A stretch of DNA of 24,225 bases from a virus (IMGVR_UViG_3300031227_000418:1-24225); one strand, 5' to 3'. Shown: positions 1-5,473, numbered from the stretch's first letter. The notes: generated from the sequence alone by a model not told the origin. Made by a program: numbers and translations.

Positions 1-235
1 CCCTCGCTGCATCCTCACTGTGCAACCATTTGCCATTCATTCCGGTAACCCTGTCACCATCTAACCATGCCTGAGCCAATTCCCCTGCCGTGTATGCGCC
101 TGAGATGCTATCCTTGGGCTTGTGAGCGGGTCTAGGTGGTGATCCTATCTCCGCACAGTCCAGAATCATTGTGCCTGCCTCTGTATCGAATATCAGTCGA
201 CCTCCTACGTTTGATGCGTATATTACTACTTTCAT
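1..235 (-). CDS. Partial hypothetical phage protein, N-terminal 78 residues
   Basis: The gene runs off the left edge, so only the N-terminus (MKVVIYASNVGG...) is visible. The start is chosen at 235 because an AAAGGACAAGAC ribosome site lies just upstream and the ATG overlaps the TGA of the upstream gene (ATGA). The visible part is soluble, with a beta-rich beginning followed by a Pro/Lys-rich stretch and an acidic helix. I recognise no family. It is the last visible member of a leftward chain of small accessory genes that are probably co-transcribed. Confidence 0.75.
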   Translation of the reverse strand, partial: MKVVIYASNVGGRLIFDTEAGTMILDCAEIGSPPRPAHKPKDSISGAYTAGELAQAWLDGDRVTGMNGKWLHSEDAAR

Positions 236-489
236 GTCTTGTCCTTTGCCAGTTTTAGGGCTTCCAGCGCTATGTTGCCAGCCTCATCAATAGACAGTGC
301 GGAAAATGGAGCCTCGCGCCAGTAAGCGATCTTCCGCAATGCCTCAACAAGTGCATCGTGAGCCTCCCATCGCTTAACAACGCTGTTGATTAGTTGGTTT
401 TGCTCTTCAACACTGCATGCTCCGTCTATGTTTAATCGGGACATCCCGCATTCTGGACACTTTTCTCGTGATAGAGTTATTTCACTCAT
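232..489 (-). CDS. Small hypothetical protein with a CPxCG motif
   Basis: An 85-residue protein. The start at 489 (MSEITLSREK) is preferred over an upstream in-frame ATG at 513 because GGAAGGGG sits directly before it and because it overlaps the preceding gene's stop (ATGA). Near the N-terminus CPECG is followed by one further Cys, a half zinc-knuckle; the rest is helical with a Trp-containing segment. Zinc binding is possible but a full four-ligand site is not visible. It lies in the leftward early-type operon and is translationally coupled on both sides. Function unknown. Confidence 0.75.
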   Translation of the reverse strand: MSEITLSREKCPECGMSRLNIDGACSVEEQNQLINSVVKRWEAHDALVEALRKIAYWREAPFSALSIDEAGNIALEALKLAKDKT

Positions 490-644
490 ACTATCCCCTT
501 CCTCTTTTTCCATTTCGTGTACGCTGTTGACAGATTAGACCTATCACATTCTTTCATCTTGCAAAAATCAGCGATTAGGCCGAAGTTCTGCCGCCAGTAA
601 TGGTATCGCTGGAGTAGTTTGTCGTTGTACTTCTTGGTGCTCAT
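486..644 (-). CDS. Small basic HTH-like protein
   Basis: A 52-residue basic protein starting at MSTKKYND. An AGGAGG site lies about six bases before this ATG, which makes it a better start than the in-frame ATG at 668. The C-terminal half (LIADFCKMKECDRSNLST followed by a Lys/Trp-rich helix) looks like a single helix-turn-helix, with the Arg/Ser/Asn helix as the possible recognition helix. A DNA-binding role is inferred, not shown. It overlaps both neighbours by ATGA/TGATG junctions. Confidence 0.7.
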   Translation of the reverse strand: MSTKKYNDKLLQRYHYWRQNFGLIADFCKMKECDRSNLSTAYTKWKKRKGIV

Positions 645-970
645 CACATCGCCTCCTGATTCCTGCATTCCATCTCAAAGCTACGGAACATATCCGCTTG
701 TGGTTTCTGAGCTCTCACCCGTACCAGCCTTACATTCTTACCTGTCACTCCGCAAACCACTCTGCCGCATTCCTCAACGCAGCATTTCTTGATTAGTTCG
801 GTTATCCTTGGTCGCACGCTATTCATATCTGCATACCTAAGCGCTGATTTGATATTCCTGTCTGTTGTGGGGGCTTTGTTCATCAGCATCCACCCCAAGA
901 TCTCACATTCGCGCTTACTGAATTTGTGCCTGCCGTCGTAATAGGCTATTATTGAGTTGGTGTGCATCAT
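644..970 (-). CDS. Winged helix-turn-helix phage protein
   Basis: A 108-residue protein. Residues 15-75 form a pattern familiar from phage winged-helix proteins: FSKRECEIL (helix 1), then NSVRPRITELIKK as the putative recognition helix, then a beta-hairpin wing ending in VRLVRVRAQKPQ. Its likely role is DNA binding or transcription control. AAAGGA lies upstream of the double ATG at 970/967. Four Cys residues in the wing region could be structural. It is coupled by overlap to both neighbours in the leftward operon. Confidence 0.8.
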   Translation of the reverse strand: MMHTNSIIAYYDGRHKFSKRECEILGWMLMNKAPTTDRNIKSALRYADMNSVRPRITELIKKCCVEECGRVVCGVTGKNVRLVRVRAQKPQADMFRSFEMECRNQEAM

Positions 971-1263
971 GTTAATCCTTTCTTCTTAGCCATTTCGTCT
1001 CGCTCTTGTGTCCAGACTGAATCACATTTCACTGTTTCCAAGATAGCGTGCACAAGGCAGCCTACTTGGAGAGAGAAATGATTACTCTGTAGTTGCTTTG
1101 GCGTATCCCTGCCAACCCTCCCCAGATAATAGTCTCTCGCCTGTTCCTTGAATGTATCTATGTCCATAGCCCTCTTGATGGGTTCTACAGGATCAACCAT
1201 ACTGAACATGGCATAGACGCAATGCTCCCTAATCTCATTTACCAGTTCGTTCCTATTTCTCAT
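967..1263 (-). CDS. Hypothetical phage protein, 98 aa
   Basis: A soluble, mostly helical protein (MRNRNELVNEIREHCVYAM...). No catalytic motif is recognised. The ATG overlaps the TGA of the 53-aa gene upstream (TTATGAG), and the ribosome site is weak (GGGAAGAAAG), so translation is probably coupled. The stop overlaps the start of the winged-helix gene. Confidence 0.75.
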   Translation of the reverse strand: MRNRNELVNEIREHCVYAMFSMVDPVEPIKRAMDIDTFKEQARDYYLGRVGRDTPKQLQSNHFSLQVGCLVHAILETVKCDSVWTQERDEMAKKKGLT

Positions 1264-1421
1264 AAGTTACTTTCTTCCCGCTTCTTCTTGGCGAACTCTT
1301 TTTGTACTATCCCTGCAATCTCATCCATGCTCATATCAACCTTAGAAAAGTCAATACCTCCCTTTAAGATTTCCTTCCATGCGTTGTCGCACATCTTCTC
1401 GAACCTGTCGGAAAATCTCAT
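1260..1421 (-). CDS. Small hypothetical protein, 53 aa
   Basis: A short gene with TAGGAGGG eight bases before its ATG and a TGA that overlaps the ATG of the next gene. The protein begins MRFSDRFEKMCDNAW and ends in a basic/acidic helix (FAKKKREESNL). It shares the 'KEFAKKK' style of C-terminus with its neighbour (DEMAKKKGLT), perhaps by chance. It is charged, helical and without a recognised domain. The strong SD and perfect spacing argue that it is real. Confidence 0.72.
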   Translation of the reverse strand: MRFSDRFEKMCDNAWKEILKGGIDFSKVDMSMDEIAGIVQKEFAKKKREESNL

Positions 1422-1440
1422 CCTGTAACCCTCCTATTTC

Positions 1441-1638
1441 TCACACGTTGCTTTCTTCCCGTAGTGCCTGCCATTTTGTACCCGTCCGACTGAACATCAC
1501 CCAAAGCAAGCAATCGATCACCAGTAAAACCGGATACGCAATCAACTTTTTCGGGTTCCATTTACTCTTGGCAATTTCTTTCCATGCAATCATTATGCAG
1601 AAAGAAAGCCATATTATTGCTACTGTTAGGACTAGCAT
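1441..1638 (-). CDS. Small membrane protein, two predicted TM helices
   Basis: A 65-residue protein. Residues 1-19 (MLVLTVAIIWLSFCIMIAW) form one hydrophobic helix and residues 33-49 (LIAYPVLLVIDCLLWVM) a second, separated by a Lys-rich loop (KEIAKSKWNPKK), with a polar tail. An AAGGAAG ribosome site precedes the ATG. The topology suggests an inner-membrane accessory protein. Holin-like action is conceivable, but no lysis partner is adjacent, so the function stays open. Confidence 0.75.
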   Translation of the reverse strand: MLVLTVAIIWLSFCIMIAWKEIAKSKWNPKKLIAYPVLLVIDCLLWVMFSRTGTKWQALREESNV

Positions 1639-1648
1639 TTCGACTTCC

Positions 1649-2494
1649 TTAATTCTTCCGCAATTCTTCCGCGCTTATCTCAAACACTATTTCCGCTTTT
1701 AGTCCCGCATGAAGTCGCCATATTTTGCCGTCAAAACTTGGAACATATCCACCCAACCACAACTTGCGAAGAGAATGCCAAGGTCGTTTTTTGTCTTTGG
1801 AGCAATATTTCCAATTTGTAATGTTATGGAACAAAGAGCCAATATAAGCCCACACGCTGTCCCCCACGCTGGCCCACACGCTGTCCCGCACGCTGTCCCG
1901 CAAGCTGACCCGCACGCTGTCCTGCACGCTGACCCACACGCTGTTCTGCAAGCTGACCCGCACGCTGACCCACACGCTGTCCCACACGCTGTCATGCACG
2001 CTGACCCACACGCTGTTCTGCACGCTGTCATGCACGCTGTCATGCACGCTGTCATGCACGCTGTTCCGCACGCTGTTCTGCACGCTGTTCTGCACGCTGT
2101 CCCAATTCTTCAGCAGAGCAACCTTGTCTAATGATTTATCCCGTTTCTGTTTAAGCGGATTTACTGGATTGAAAGCCTCTTTGACTTTCCATCCTTTCAG
2201 CTTTACCTTCGCCCATCCTTTCAGCTCCGCTCGCGTCATAGCCTCGTATTTACCTAAGTCCCACCACTCGGGGAGATCCCTTGGAAATCCCGCAAAGTCG
2301 ATTGCGAATTTCCAGTCCTTTAGCGGTAGCGACAAGTTGCCGCCCTCTGGCGTTATCTCTAGAGGAACCACATTTACCCCCCTGATGCCGCTTTCGCAAA
2401 GCCCGTGCTCGCTGATTATCTCATGATGTGAGTCTGTTTTTTTTGACCAATACACTCTGTCCTTTGTCGCCACAAATGATGCTGGATTACACAT
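1649..2494 (-). CDS. Phage protein with a long tetrapeptide-repeat (xxSV) domain
   Basis: A 281-residue protein with three parts. Residues 1-130 are an N-terminal domain (MCNPASFVATKDRVYWSKK...) of a type I associate with phage and metagenomic hypothetical proteins. Residues about 132-218 are some 21 tandem tetrapeptides of the form [QHRW][DNV]S[VL]. Residues 219-281 are a C-terminal domain (IGSLFHNITNW...). A hydrophobic Val/Leu and a Ser at fixed positions suggest a solenoid or repetitive beta structure; this is inference. AGGAGG sits just before the ATG at 2494. The repeat is a 12-bp DNA tandem array, so unit loss or gain keeps the frame. Biochemical function unknown. Confidence 0.85.
   Translation of the reverse strand: MCNPASFVATKDRVYWSKKTDSHHEIISEHGLCESGIRGVNVVPLEITPEGGNLSLPLKDWKFAIDFAGFPRDLPEWWDLGKYEAMTRAELKGWAKVKLKGWKVKEAFNPVNPLKQKRDKSLDKVALLKNWDSVQNSVQNSVRNSVHDSVHDSVHDSVQNSVWVSVHDSVWDSVWVSVRVSLQNSVWVSVQDSVRVSLRDSVRDSVWASVGDSVWAYIGSLFHNITNWKYCSKDKKRPWHSLRKLWLGGYVPSFDGKIWRLHAGLKAEIVFEISAEELRKN
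1841..2101 (-). repeat. 12-bp tandem repeat array inside the xxSV protein gene
   Basis: About 21.7 imperfect copies of a 12-bp unit, read on the + strand as CACGCTGTCCYG or CAAGCTGACCCG. They encode the [QHRW][DNV]SV tetrapeptides. Variation is concentrated in the first two codon positions of each tetrapeptide, while the Ser-Val core stays fixed. Two alternative frames are stop-free across the whole array as a by-product of the 12-bp period. Confidence 0.95.
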
Positions 2495-2499
2495 TATTG

Positions 2500-2544
2500 C
2501 TACCTCCTGATTATGCTGAGTGCCGCTTTGATTGTATCTGTCAT
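2500..2544 (-). CDS. Possible 14-aa leader peptide before the repeat-protein gene
   Basis: An ATG preceded by AAAGGCGG opens a 14-codon frame (MTDTIKAALSIIRR) whose last two Arg codons (AGG AGG) form the ribosome site of the next gene. Its TAG ends five bases before the next ATG. It could be a leader that couples translation, or an eroded gene remnant. It is too short for certainty. Confidence 0.35.
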   Translation of the reverse strand: MTDTIKAALSIIRR

Positions 2545-2560
2545 GGTGTGCCGCCTTTCG

Positions 2561-2842
2561 TTACTTGAATATAAGTATTCTGGCTGTCTTGCCGTTTCGG
2601 TTGTCTCTGCACTCCACCACGCCATCAAGCTCCAAGTAATCGCCCCCGCCAAGGTTGCGCCATTTGGCTATGCAGACATACTCCCTGCTTAATCCCCTCG
2701 GATCGCTCCCGCACATTGAACCCATATTGAAACCAAGGGCCTCCGCTTCTCTCTCGTATGCGCGAACAATACTGAATGTCTCCCCGCTTGCCGCTATTTC
2801 TATTTCTCGCGCTATCTCTCTGCCTGTTGCTTTGTGCTTCAT
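2561..2842 (-). CDS. Hypothetical phage protein, 93 aa
   Basis: The protein begins MKHKATGREIAREIEIAASG, a charged helix, and then has a beta-rich half with two Cys (SMCGSDP, YVCIAKW) and an LGGGDYLELDG turn. No domain is recognised. The start at 2842 has AAAGAGGCAGG upstream and overlaps a tiny upstream reading frame by ATGA. It sits in the leftward early-type operon. Confidence 0.75.
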   Translation of the reverse strand: MKHKATGREIAREIEIAASGETFSIVRAYEREAEALGFNMGSMCGSDPRGLSREYVCIAKWRNLGGGDYLELDGVVECRDNRNGKTARILIFK

Positions 2843-2874
2843 GCTGTGCCTGCCTCTTTGATGATGATTCTCAT
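2839..2874 (-). CDS. Possible 11-aa coupling peptide
   Basis: The frame MRIIIKEAGTA starts after AGGAGAGGATAATATC, and its TGA overlaps the ATG of the 93-aa gene. It contains that gene's ribosome site. It may serve only to deliver ribosomes to the next start; a functional peptide is not claimed. Confidence 0.3.
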   Translation of the reverse strand: MRIIIKEAGTA

Positions 2875-2878
2875 GATA

Positions 2879-2944
2879 TTATCCTCTCCTCCATTCACCG
2901 GTGAGTATCCACCAGTAAAGCTTGTTCTGTATTGTGTTGCTCAT
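2879..2944 (-). CDS. Possible 21-aa peptide gene
   Basis: The frame begins MSNTIQNKLYWWILTG and ends in Arg-rich residues, so it is an aromatic/hydrophobic core with a basic tail that could associate with a membrane. Its ATG overlaps the TGA of the HTPGPW-type gene, the same coupling used by the confident genes around it. No separate SD is visible apart from the coupling. Confidence 0.4.
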   Translation of the reverse strand: MSNTIQNKLYWWILTGEWRRG

Positions 2945-3351
2945 GCTGTGGCTTTGCTGATTGCGGCCTTTGCTTCGCTTAAAGCCTCTCTGAAAGAGTT
3001 AGACACATTTTCCGTGCCTGCTACGCTCCCCATGAAGTCAGCGCATTTTTCCAACGCCTCCAACAATTCAGGCGCCGCCGCAATTAGCTTGGCGTTTGCC
3101 TCTCGTGGATGTTCGCCGCCGGCAGCGTATACCTGGCACAATAGAGGGCTGTGCTCTGTTTTGTTTCCGTGCTCAATAAGCATATCGGGCGCGCTGTGCT
3201 CTGTTTTTTTTAACTGGCACCTGCTGATCTTCCATGGCCCCGGCGTATGTTTCACCTTCTGCCTGTCCTCTGCATCTATCACGCCTTGCGCGTCTGATCT
3301 TGTTAGGCCGTTGTCAATCTCTGCCTGTACTCGGTCTTCATAGGTTTGCAT
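2941..3351 (-). CDS. HTPGPW-type phage protein with ANAKLIAAAPELLEAL motif
   Basis: A 136-residue protein in a widespread family of phage proteins of unknown function, recognised by HTPGPWKIS near residue 46 and the later ANAKLIAAAPELLEALEK helix. An N-terminal helix (TYEDRVQAEIDNGLTRSDA) precedes these. The start at 3351 (MQTYEDR) follows GAGGGCGAGA. An alternative in-frame start at 3384 would add 11 residues identical in style to the N-terminal extension of the next gene upstream; both extensions come from a duplicated 36-bp element, so they may be untranslated leader. Confidence 0.82.
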   Translation of the reverse strand: MQTYEDRVQAEIDNGLTRSDAQGVIDAEDRQKVKHTPGPWKISRCQLKKTEHSAPDMLIEHGNKTEHSPLLCQVYAAGGEHPREANAKLIAAAPELLEALEKCADFMGSVAGTENVSNSFREALSEAKAAISKATA

Positions 3352-3384
3352 TGTCTCGCCCTCTGATGTAGTGTTAATCTTCAT
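3349..3384 (-). repeat. Duplicated 36-bp start-associated element, copy 2
   Basis: This copy shares 31 of 36 positions with the copy at 3556-3591. Both begin ATGAAGATTAACAC, carry a GAGGGnGAGA ribosome site and end with the ATG of the following gene. Both therefore sit at exactly the same place relative to a gene start, although the downstream proteins are unrelated. Confidence 0.85.
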
Positions 3385-3387
3385 TCT

Positions 3388-3558
3388 CTACGCCTCCAGT
3401 GTTGAGTATATCTTACCGTCAATTACAATGCTGATGCTCGTGAACCCGTCATTGCCGATATTCATTTCCTGCCACTCTTCGAGCTGTTCCAGCGTAATCT
3501 CTTCCATTGCCGTAAAGCTCCGAAGCGCGCCATTCCTGATACATTCAACTCTGCTCAT
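3388..3558 (-). CDS. Hypothetical phage protein, 56 aa
   Basis: A short soluble protein (MSRVECIRNGALRSF...), with an acidic helix LEQLEEWQEMN followed by a beta-strand segment (SISIVIDGKIYS). GGAGGGGGAGAAA lies immediately before the ATG at 3558. The in-frame ATG at 3591 has no good ribosome site, so 3558 is preferred. It ends in TAG, and the terminal GGAGGCGTAG can act as ribosome site for the longer alternative start of the next gene. Confidence 0.7.
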   Translation of the reverse strand: MSRVECIRNGALRSFTAMEEITLEQLEEWQEMNIGNDGFTSISIVIDGKIYSTLEA

Positions 3559-3591
3559 TTTCTCCCCCTCCGTTGTGGTGTTAATCTTCAT
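3556..3591 (-). repeat. Duplicated 36-bp start-associated element, copy 1
   Basis: This is the partner of the element at 3349-3384. The five differences between the copies all fall at positions outside the ATGAAGATTAACAC block and the AATG end. See that entry for its placement. Confidence 0.85.
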
Positions 3592-3604
3592 GCTTCAAAT
3601 TGTT

Positions 3605-3624
3605 GCCCGGATTACCCGCCGGGC
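3605..3624 (-). other. GC-rich hairpin between two leftward genes
   Basis: GCCCGG (3605-3610) pairs with CCGGGC (3619-3624) around an 8-nt loop. On the - strand no T-run follows, so it is not a standard intrinsic terminator. It lies in the 47-nt spacer between the genes at 3639-3839 and 3388-3558 and could be a processing or attenuation element. Confidence 0.45.
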
Positions 3625-3638
3625 GCGGGGGTTGGGTG

Positions 3639-3839
3639 TTACTCGTGTAATCCGCAGGCATCGATCTTATCATCAGCAAGCTGCAATCCCTCTATGAGGT
3701 TGTGCGCCGATTGGCTGCCAGAGTTGCAGTAGTACGCTACGACGATATCGCCGTATGTTAGTTTGCCGGATGTGCATCTCGTACCGACCGGGGTTTCGCT
3801 TACTTCTACGACTCTATTTTTTGGTGTTGTTGCTTTCAT
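3639..3839 (-). CDS. Hypothetical phage protein, 66 aa, first gene of the leftward block
   Basis: The protein begins MKATTPKNRVVEVSETPVG, then has two Cys (TRCTSG, YYCNSG) and a helical C-terminus with two more acidic segments. The start at 3839 follows GGGAGAGGAAG. A longer frame opening at 3932 would overlap the promoter proposed at 3877-3903 and has a hydrophobic, unconvincing N-terminus, so it was not used. The first gene of the operon; function unknown. Confidence 0.72.
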   Translation of the reverse strand: MKATTPKNRVVEVSETPVGTRCTSGKLTYGDIVVAYYCNSGSQSAHNLIEGLQLADDKIDACGLHE

Positions 3840-3876
3840 ACTCTTCCTCTCCCTTGTGTTAGTTGCTCTCACTGGC

Positions 3877-3903
3877 ATTATAAGGTAGCAAGACCCATGC
3901 CAA
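3877..3903 (-). promoter_or_regulatory. Candidate leftward sigma70-like promoter
   Basis: On the - strand TTGGCA, a 15-nt spacer and a perfect TATAAT lie 38 bp before the first leftward start codon. The -35 matches 5 of 6 consensus bases; the spacer is shorter than the ideal 17. The predicted 5' leader of about 30 nt holds only the ribosome site of the 66-aa gene. Its position at the head of the leftward block fits an early promoter. Confidence 0.55.
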
Positions 3904-4029
3904 CTAATACACAACAACCCAAAAAACATCACTCTATTTCACTCAACACGCATTGCGCCCAATGATAGCAGTGTATTCCCTCAACTGCCTGACATTGCAA
4001 TATCCCCACCTAACACCCGCAAACATTCC

Positions 4030-4097
4030 CGTTTTCGCAACTGTGGGAGGTTAGATCACCACTTTTCGCGCTTTTGAGTAGCGATATTGCGAAAACG
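4030..4097. repeat. Perfect 11-bp inverted repeat CGTTTTCGCAA
   Basis: CGTTTTCGCAA at 4030-4040 is matched by its exact reverse complement TTGCGAAAACG at 4087-4097, 46 bp apart, with a related TTTTCGCG in between at 4063-4070. Two or three copies in alternating orientation 130-220 bp upstream of a promoter look like operator or initiator sites rather than a terminator. Confidence 0.7.
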
Positions 4098-4327
4098 ACC
4101 CCAAAATGCTCGACCGCTCACATGCCCATTTGACCTTGCCAACTCGGAACGCGTCACAACTCCCTATATAGGATCGCACACGCACGCGCACCCATAGTCT
4201 CTTTGAGTAGAGTATATTAAAGCTCTCTAAGGGTTATCCAGGGGCATATAAGGGGACTGCTGACTACTATAGGTTATTCATTGGAGGTTGATTGTTACTT
4301 ACTTGATGTTGCTTCGTTGGGGGTTGG

Positions 4328-4357
4328 GTTAGTTTGTGTTAGTTTGTGTTAGTTTGT
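4328..4357 (+). repeat. Three exact tandem 10-bp repeats, iteron-like
   Basis: GTTAGTTTGT occurs three times without a mismatch. A related TTGTGTTAGTT occurs at 3854-3864, near the leftward promoter. The 10-bp period, one helical turn, is typical of protein-binding iterons. The location at the centre of the divergent region and near a strand-composition change fits an origin or a multi-site operator. Confidence 0.7.
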
Positions 4358-4445
4358 GGATTGATTAAGAGGGTTGTGTGATACTTGGTGCATTGTTGCC
4401 CCTGCCTCAACTCAACCGTGGCAACCTCAGAGGGTTAGATTATCA

Positions 4446-4596
4446 GCCAGTGTCGTATAACACGTTATTCTGTCTACAAGGCCATAAACAAGGCATTTAT
4501 CCCCTGTTGGACTGCCCTATCTCACACTAATACACCCAAAACACCCTTAAACCTTAACAATACGAGCCAATGTCGTATAATAAATCTTATGTCTAC
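4446..4596 (+). repeat. Duplicated GCCARTGTCGTATAA ... TGTCTAC element
   Basis: Copy one occupies 4446-4477 and copy two 4566-4596. Each has GCCARTGTCGTATAA, a 10- or 9-nt gap, then TGTCTAC. The copies start exactly 120 bp apart. The shared TATAA sits at the -10 position of the promoter proposed for copy two, so these may be two rightward promoters or one promoter and one decoy/operator. Confidence 0.7.
4554..4581 (+). promoter_or_regulatory. Candidate rightward sigma70-like promoter
   Basis: TTAACA (5 of 6 to TTGACA), a 16-nt spacer and a perfect TATAAT. A transcript would start near 4588 and read towards the mini-gene chain at 5029, giving a leader of about 440 nt. The equivalent position in the other repeat copy has TATAAC with no good -35, so that copy would be weaker. 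Confidence 0.5.
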
Positions 4597-5028
4597 TAAC
4601 AAAGCATGCTTTATTCTGAGACGAGGGGGGAGGGAGTCAATCGCTACAGTCATGCCCCACTGCATATACTACTTGGTACAGTAAAAAAATATTAATACAG
4701 GAACGAGTGCAGACCAAGCAGTTATTAGTTTGAGATAACGCCCCTACAATCGTTTTTAAGACGCCTGACAGAGCCGTGAGCGAGCGAACCCCCTAAAACC
4801 CTTGTGATGATACGTCCTAATCGGTTTGAAGTCCCTAGAGCGATGTGAGAGCATATTCATAAATGAGAAGGTTGTGGGGTGGATTCTTCTTAGATTTGAG
4901 TAGATGAGAGGGTGGAGAGGTAGAAAAGTGGTGGTTAGGGGTGAAATGGGTGGTATTGGTGTGTTGGCACGGGGAATGCAGTAAGATTGGCATAACGAAA
5001 GGATGGGTAATATGAGCACAGATACAAG

Positions 5029-5112
5029 ATGAATATGATAATACTCGCTATTCTTAGAGTCTGGCACAGGGACAAGTTTGTAACGAAGAAGGACGACAAC
5101 CACCATCAATGA
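5029..5112 (+). CDS. Possible 27-aa peptide gene
   Basis: A short frame beginning MNMIILAILRVWHRDK: a small hydrophobic start and a charged, His-ending tail. Its stop overlaps the next ATG (ATGA). A six-codon frame starting at 5012 after AAAGGATGGG overlaps its own ATG and could deliver ribosomes. It is the first plausible member of a rightward mini-gene chain. The evidence is coupling and position only. Confidence 0.4.
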   Translation: MNMIILAILRVWHRDKFVTKKDDNHHQ

Positions 5113-5270
5113 CCCCGAACATCAAACGAAGGGCTGTAGGAGGCAAATGGCAGAAAGGAAGGTACATTGTGTGGGTGTTTCTGGGTATGAGGTTGGTGCA
5201 CCATGCATATTTTGAGGTAAGTACAGAGGAACAAATGCGGCAATTGGTCGCGGAACTAGAGGAGAAGTGA
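5109..5270 (+). CDS. Small hypothetical protein, 53 aa
   Basis: A basic N-terminus (MTPNIKRRAVGGKWQKGR), a short hydrophobic stretch (YIVWVFLGMRLV) and an acidic amphipathic C-terminal helix (TEEQMRQLVAELEEK). The composition is protein-like and the reading frame is bounded by an ATGA overlap upstream and a ribosome site for the next gene at its end. On the opposite strand only low-complexity frames exist. Function unknown. Confidence 0.6.
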   Translation: MTPNIKRRAVGGKWQKGRYIVWVFLGMRLVHHAYFEVSTEEQMRQLVAELEEK

Positions 5271-5276
5271 AGTAAC

Positions 5277-5399
5277 ATGACCAAACAAGCCGGAAAAGGA
5301 TCTCTGCACCGGAAATGTCAGGTGCCATTGAAGGTGCGGGATAAGCGATTTGATTCCATTAACTGGCCTAGCAGGAAGAAAAAGGGAGAAAAGAAGTGA
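5277..5399 (+). CDS. Small basic protein, 40 aa
   Basis: A very basic protein beginning MTKQAGKGSLHRKCQV and ending in a Lys-rich tail (SRKKKGEKK). GAGGAGAAG lies 9-15 nt before the ATG. The charge suggests nucleic-acid or acidic-protein binding, which is inference. Its TGA overlaps the GTG of the next frame (GTGA). Confidence 0.55.
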   Translation: MTKQAGKGSLHRKCQVPLKVRDKRFDSINWPSRKKKGEKK

Positions 5400-5473
5400 A
5401 AAACTATAGTTGCAGGGGGTGTGTTCCCGGCGAATTGATAAGGCTATTGGTACAAAATAAGCAGTTGACATAG
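5396..5473 (+). CDS. Possible 25-aa CxxC peptide gene, GTG start
   Basis: The frame VKNYSCRGCVPGELIRLL... opens with GTG overlapping the previous stop and has AGGGAGA upstream. CRGC resembles half of a zinc-binding site. It is short and ends with TAG. Plausible as the last coupled mini-gene before the structured RNA. Confidence 0.4.
   Translation: MKNYSCRGCVPGELIRLLVQNKQLT

Larger units (their letters stand above)
3904..5011. other. Divergent control region, mostly gene-free, possible origin
   Basis: About 1.1 kb between the leftward and rightward gene blocks with no convincing gene. It holds repeats, palindromes (for example CCTATATAGG at 4163-4172), three copies of TTTGAGTAG (4073, 4202, 4895), an A-run at 4683-4689 and strong strand asymmetry: the + strand is C-rich left of about 4190 and has no C at 4890-4967. 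Short frames at 4863-4907 and 4904-4984 overlap by ATGA but lack good ribosome sites and are not called. Divergent transcription plus iteron-like repeats suggest promoter, operator and perhaps origin functions. Confidence 0.6.

Noticed and set aside
1841-2101. CRISPR array
   Set aside because: The repeats are 12 bp and contiguous without spacers, and they code in frame.
1699-2131. Long frames with MTAC- or PHAV-type repeats in the other frames of the 12-bp array
   Set aside because: These are by-products of a 12-bp stop-free repeat; only the xxSV frame extends into non-repetitive, protein-like sequence with a ribosome site.
4589-4684. Possible leaderless 31-codon frame right at the predicted promoter start
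   Set aside because: The ATG lies at the likely transcription start, but there is no ribosome site and the product is not protein-like; the equivalent copy of the repeat lacks it.
4863-4984. Two frames of 14 and 26 codons joined by ATGA
   Set aside because: They lie in C-poor DNA where stop codons and start codons are frequent in any case, and they have no good ribosome site.
4756-5109. 117-codon frame on the - strand in the control region
   Set aside because: The product is low-complexity (Pro/Leu/Ser/Thr), it has no ribosome site, and it covers the better-supported + strand mini-gene at 5029 and the C-free segment.
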